DNA from: Proteobacteria bacterium UBA6921
Lineage (GTDB): Bacteria; Pseudomonadota; Gammaproteobacteria; SG8-11
Assembly: GCA_002450895.1 (NCBI GenBank)
Contig: DKAR01000095.1
Location: 1-6,348 of the forward strand
DNA length: 6,348 nucleotides
Direction of reading: 5' to 3'
The notes under the pieces were generated by a model. That model was not told the origin of the DNA. It made no database searches and worked only from the letters and a program-made list of their open reading frames with translations. Both the position numbers and the translations under genes were made by a program. This document shows positions 5,199 to 6,348 of this stretch, one piece after another; positions within the stretch are counted from its first letter, which is position 1; every line of letters begins with the position of its first letter.

Positions 5199-6348
5199 TT
5201 AAGTTAGTGATTCACAATACGCGCGAATGCGCTGCGCGGCATCGATGCATTCATCCTTACCGGCGACCAACGCAATTCGAACGTGATCTTTTCCGGGATT
5301 GGCGCCGTGGGCCTCGCGTGAAAGATAGCTTCCCGGCAGGACAGTGACGTTCTGTTGTTCAAACAACCCGCGTGCGAAATCCTGGTCATCGTTGGGTGTA
5401 CGTGGCCAAAGATAAAATGCGCCTTGCGGTTGCTGCACATCCAGCACCGGACTCAGTATCTTCAGTACCGCATCGAATTTGGCGCGGTACAGATCGCGAT
5501 TTTCCTTCACGTGTGCTTCGTCTGCCCATGCGGCGGCGCTGGCCGCCTGAACGTACAACGGAAGGGCGCACCCATGGTACGTCCGGTAAAGCGTGAACTT
5601 CTCGATGATGTCGGCGTCACCGGCAACAAAGCCGGACCGCAGGCCCGGGACATTGGATCGTTTTGAAAGGCTATGAAAGACAACGCAGCGTTTGAAGTCC
5701 GTACGCCCCATCTGGGCTGCAGCTTTGAGCAATCCCGGGGGTGGATGTTTTTCATCAAAATAAAGTTCGCTGTAACACTCGTCAGATGCAATAACGAAGT
5801 CATGGCGGTCCGCCAGCTCGATCAGCTTTTGCATTTGTTTGAGGCTCAGCACCGCGCCGGTTGGATTTCCGGGTGTGCAGATATAAAGCAGCTGGCAACG
5901 ATACCAGTCCGCATCGGACACGGAATCGAAATCCGGCAGAAAATTGGTGGCCGGTGTCGTATTAAGAAAGTAGGGCTCCGCACCCGCGAGGAGGGCCGCA
6001 CCCTCATAGATTTGGTAGAACGGATTCGGCATCATCACCCGCGGCTGCGTCGCGCGATCCATGATGGCCTGGGCAAATGAAAACAACGCTTCACGCGTGC
6101 CGGCGACCGGGATGACATGTCGTTCGGAATCCATGCTGCCGGGTGGCAGACTAAAGCGTGCCGTGAGCCACTGGGCGATGCTTTGACGCAGTGTCGGCAA
6201 TCCCTTGGTTGCGGGGTACTGTGAAAGGCTGTTCAATTCATTCGTCAGTTTGTCGATGATGAATTTCGGCGTGGCGTGTTTTGGTTCACCGATCGACAGG
6301 GATATGTGCGCCGCAGAGGTCTTTGGAGCCGCGCCGGCCTTGAGGCGG
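5199..6348 (-). CDS. dapC: Succinyldiaminopimelate aminotransferase DapC (5' end outside window)
   Basis: This is a PLP-dependent class I/II aminotransferase that moves an amino group, usually from glutamate, onto N-succinyl-2-amino-6-oxopimelate to make N-succinyl-LL-diaminopimelate, the step between DapD and DapE. The frame stays open to the right edge, showing 382 residues. The visible start, RLKAGAAPKTSAAHISLSIG then EPKHATPKFI, is the N-terminal substrate-loop region of the DapC family, so only about 15-25 residues are probably missing. Cofactor-binding motifs are YPATKGLPTLR, Asn161 (CTPGNPTG), Asp189 and Tyr192 (SDECYSELYF), Schiff-base Lys229 (SLSKRSNVPGLRSGF) and a C-terminal HVRIAL arginine for substrate carboxylate binding. 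The TTG at 6234-6236 is internal, not the start. The stop is TAA at 5199-5201, 41 bases before dapD. The promoter of this pair would lie right of the window. Confidence 0.92.
   Translation of the reverse strand, partial: RLKAGAAPKTSAAHISLSIGEPKHATPKFIIDKLTNELNSLSQYPATKGLPTLRQSIAQWLTARFSLPPGSMDSERHVIPVAGTREALFSFAQAIMDRATQPRVMMPNPFYQIYEGAALLAGAEPYFLNTTPATNFLPDFDSVSDADWYRCQLLYICTPGNPTGAVLSLKQMQKLIELADRHDFVIASDECYSELYFDEKHPPPGLLKAAAQMGRTDFKRCVVFHSLSKRSNVPGLRSGFVAGDADIIEKFTLYRTYHGCALPLYVQAASAAAWADEAHVKENRDLYRAKFDAVLKILSPVLDVQQPQGAFYLWPRTPNDDQDFARGLFEQQNVTVLPGSYLSREAHGANPGKDHVRIALVAGKDECIDAAQRIRAYCESLT

Overview
The window looks like chromosomal DNA of a proteobacterium, most likely a gammaproteobacterium. 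It carries E. coli-type DapD (273 aa) and DapE (375 aa) together with a DapC-type aminotransferase, all on the minus strand: three enzymes of the succinylase branch of diaminopimelate/lysine synthesis. Codon usage is moderately GC-rich throughout. No mobile element, tRNA, rRNA or CRISPR array is visible. The assignment to Gammaproteobacteria is an inference from these protein types.

Layout from left to right. (1) Bases 1-702 (+) are the catalytic half of a sensor histidine kinase; its sensor part lies to the left of the window. (2) dapE (669-1796, -) converges on that kinase and overlaps its 3' end by 34 bases. (3) Bases 1797-2233 are a 437-base non-coding gap. It holds a candidate dapE promoter facing left and, facing right, a string of RNA hairpins ending in a very strong intrinsic terminator only 55 bases before the next gene. 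(4) Bases 2234-2887 (+) are an OmpR/QseB-type response regulator broken by an in-frame TAA at codon 35. (5) Bases 2923-4350 (+) are its intact QseC-type histidine kinase partner. (6) dapD (4336-5157, -) converges on and overlaps that kinase by 15 bases. (7) dapC (5199 to the right edge, -) is upstream of dapD in the same direction and is cut by the window end.

How it fits together. dapC and dapD look like one operon (41-base gap), with dapE in the same orientation but separated from them by a two-component pair on the opposite strand. dapE therefore probably needs its own promoter. The most notable features are the nonsense codon in the response regulator, which would leave the downstream kinase without its cognate partner, and the structured, terminator-ended RNA ahead of it. 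That RNA could be a small RNA gene or an attenuating leader. I do not recognise it as a known RNA family.
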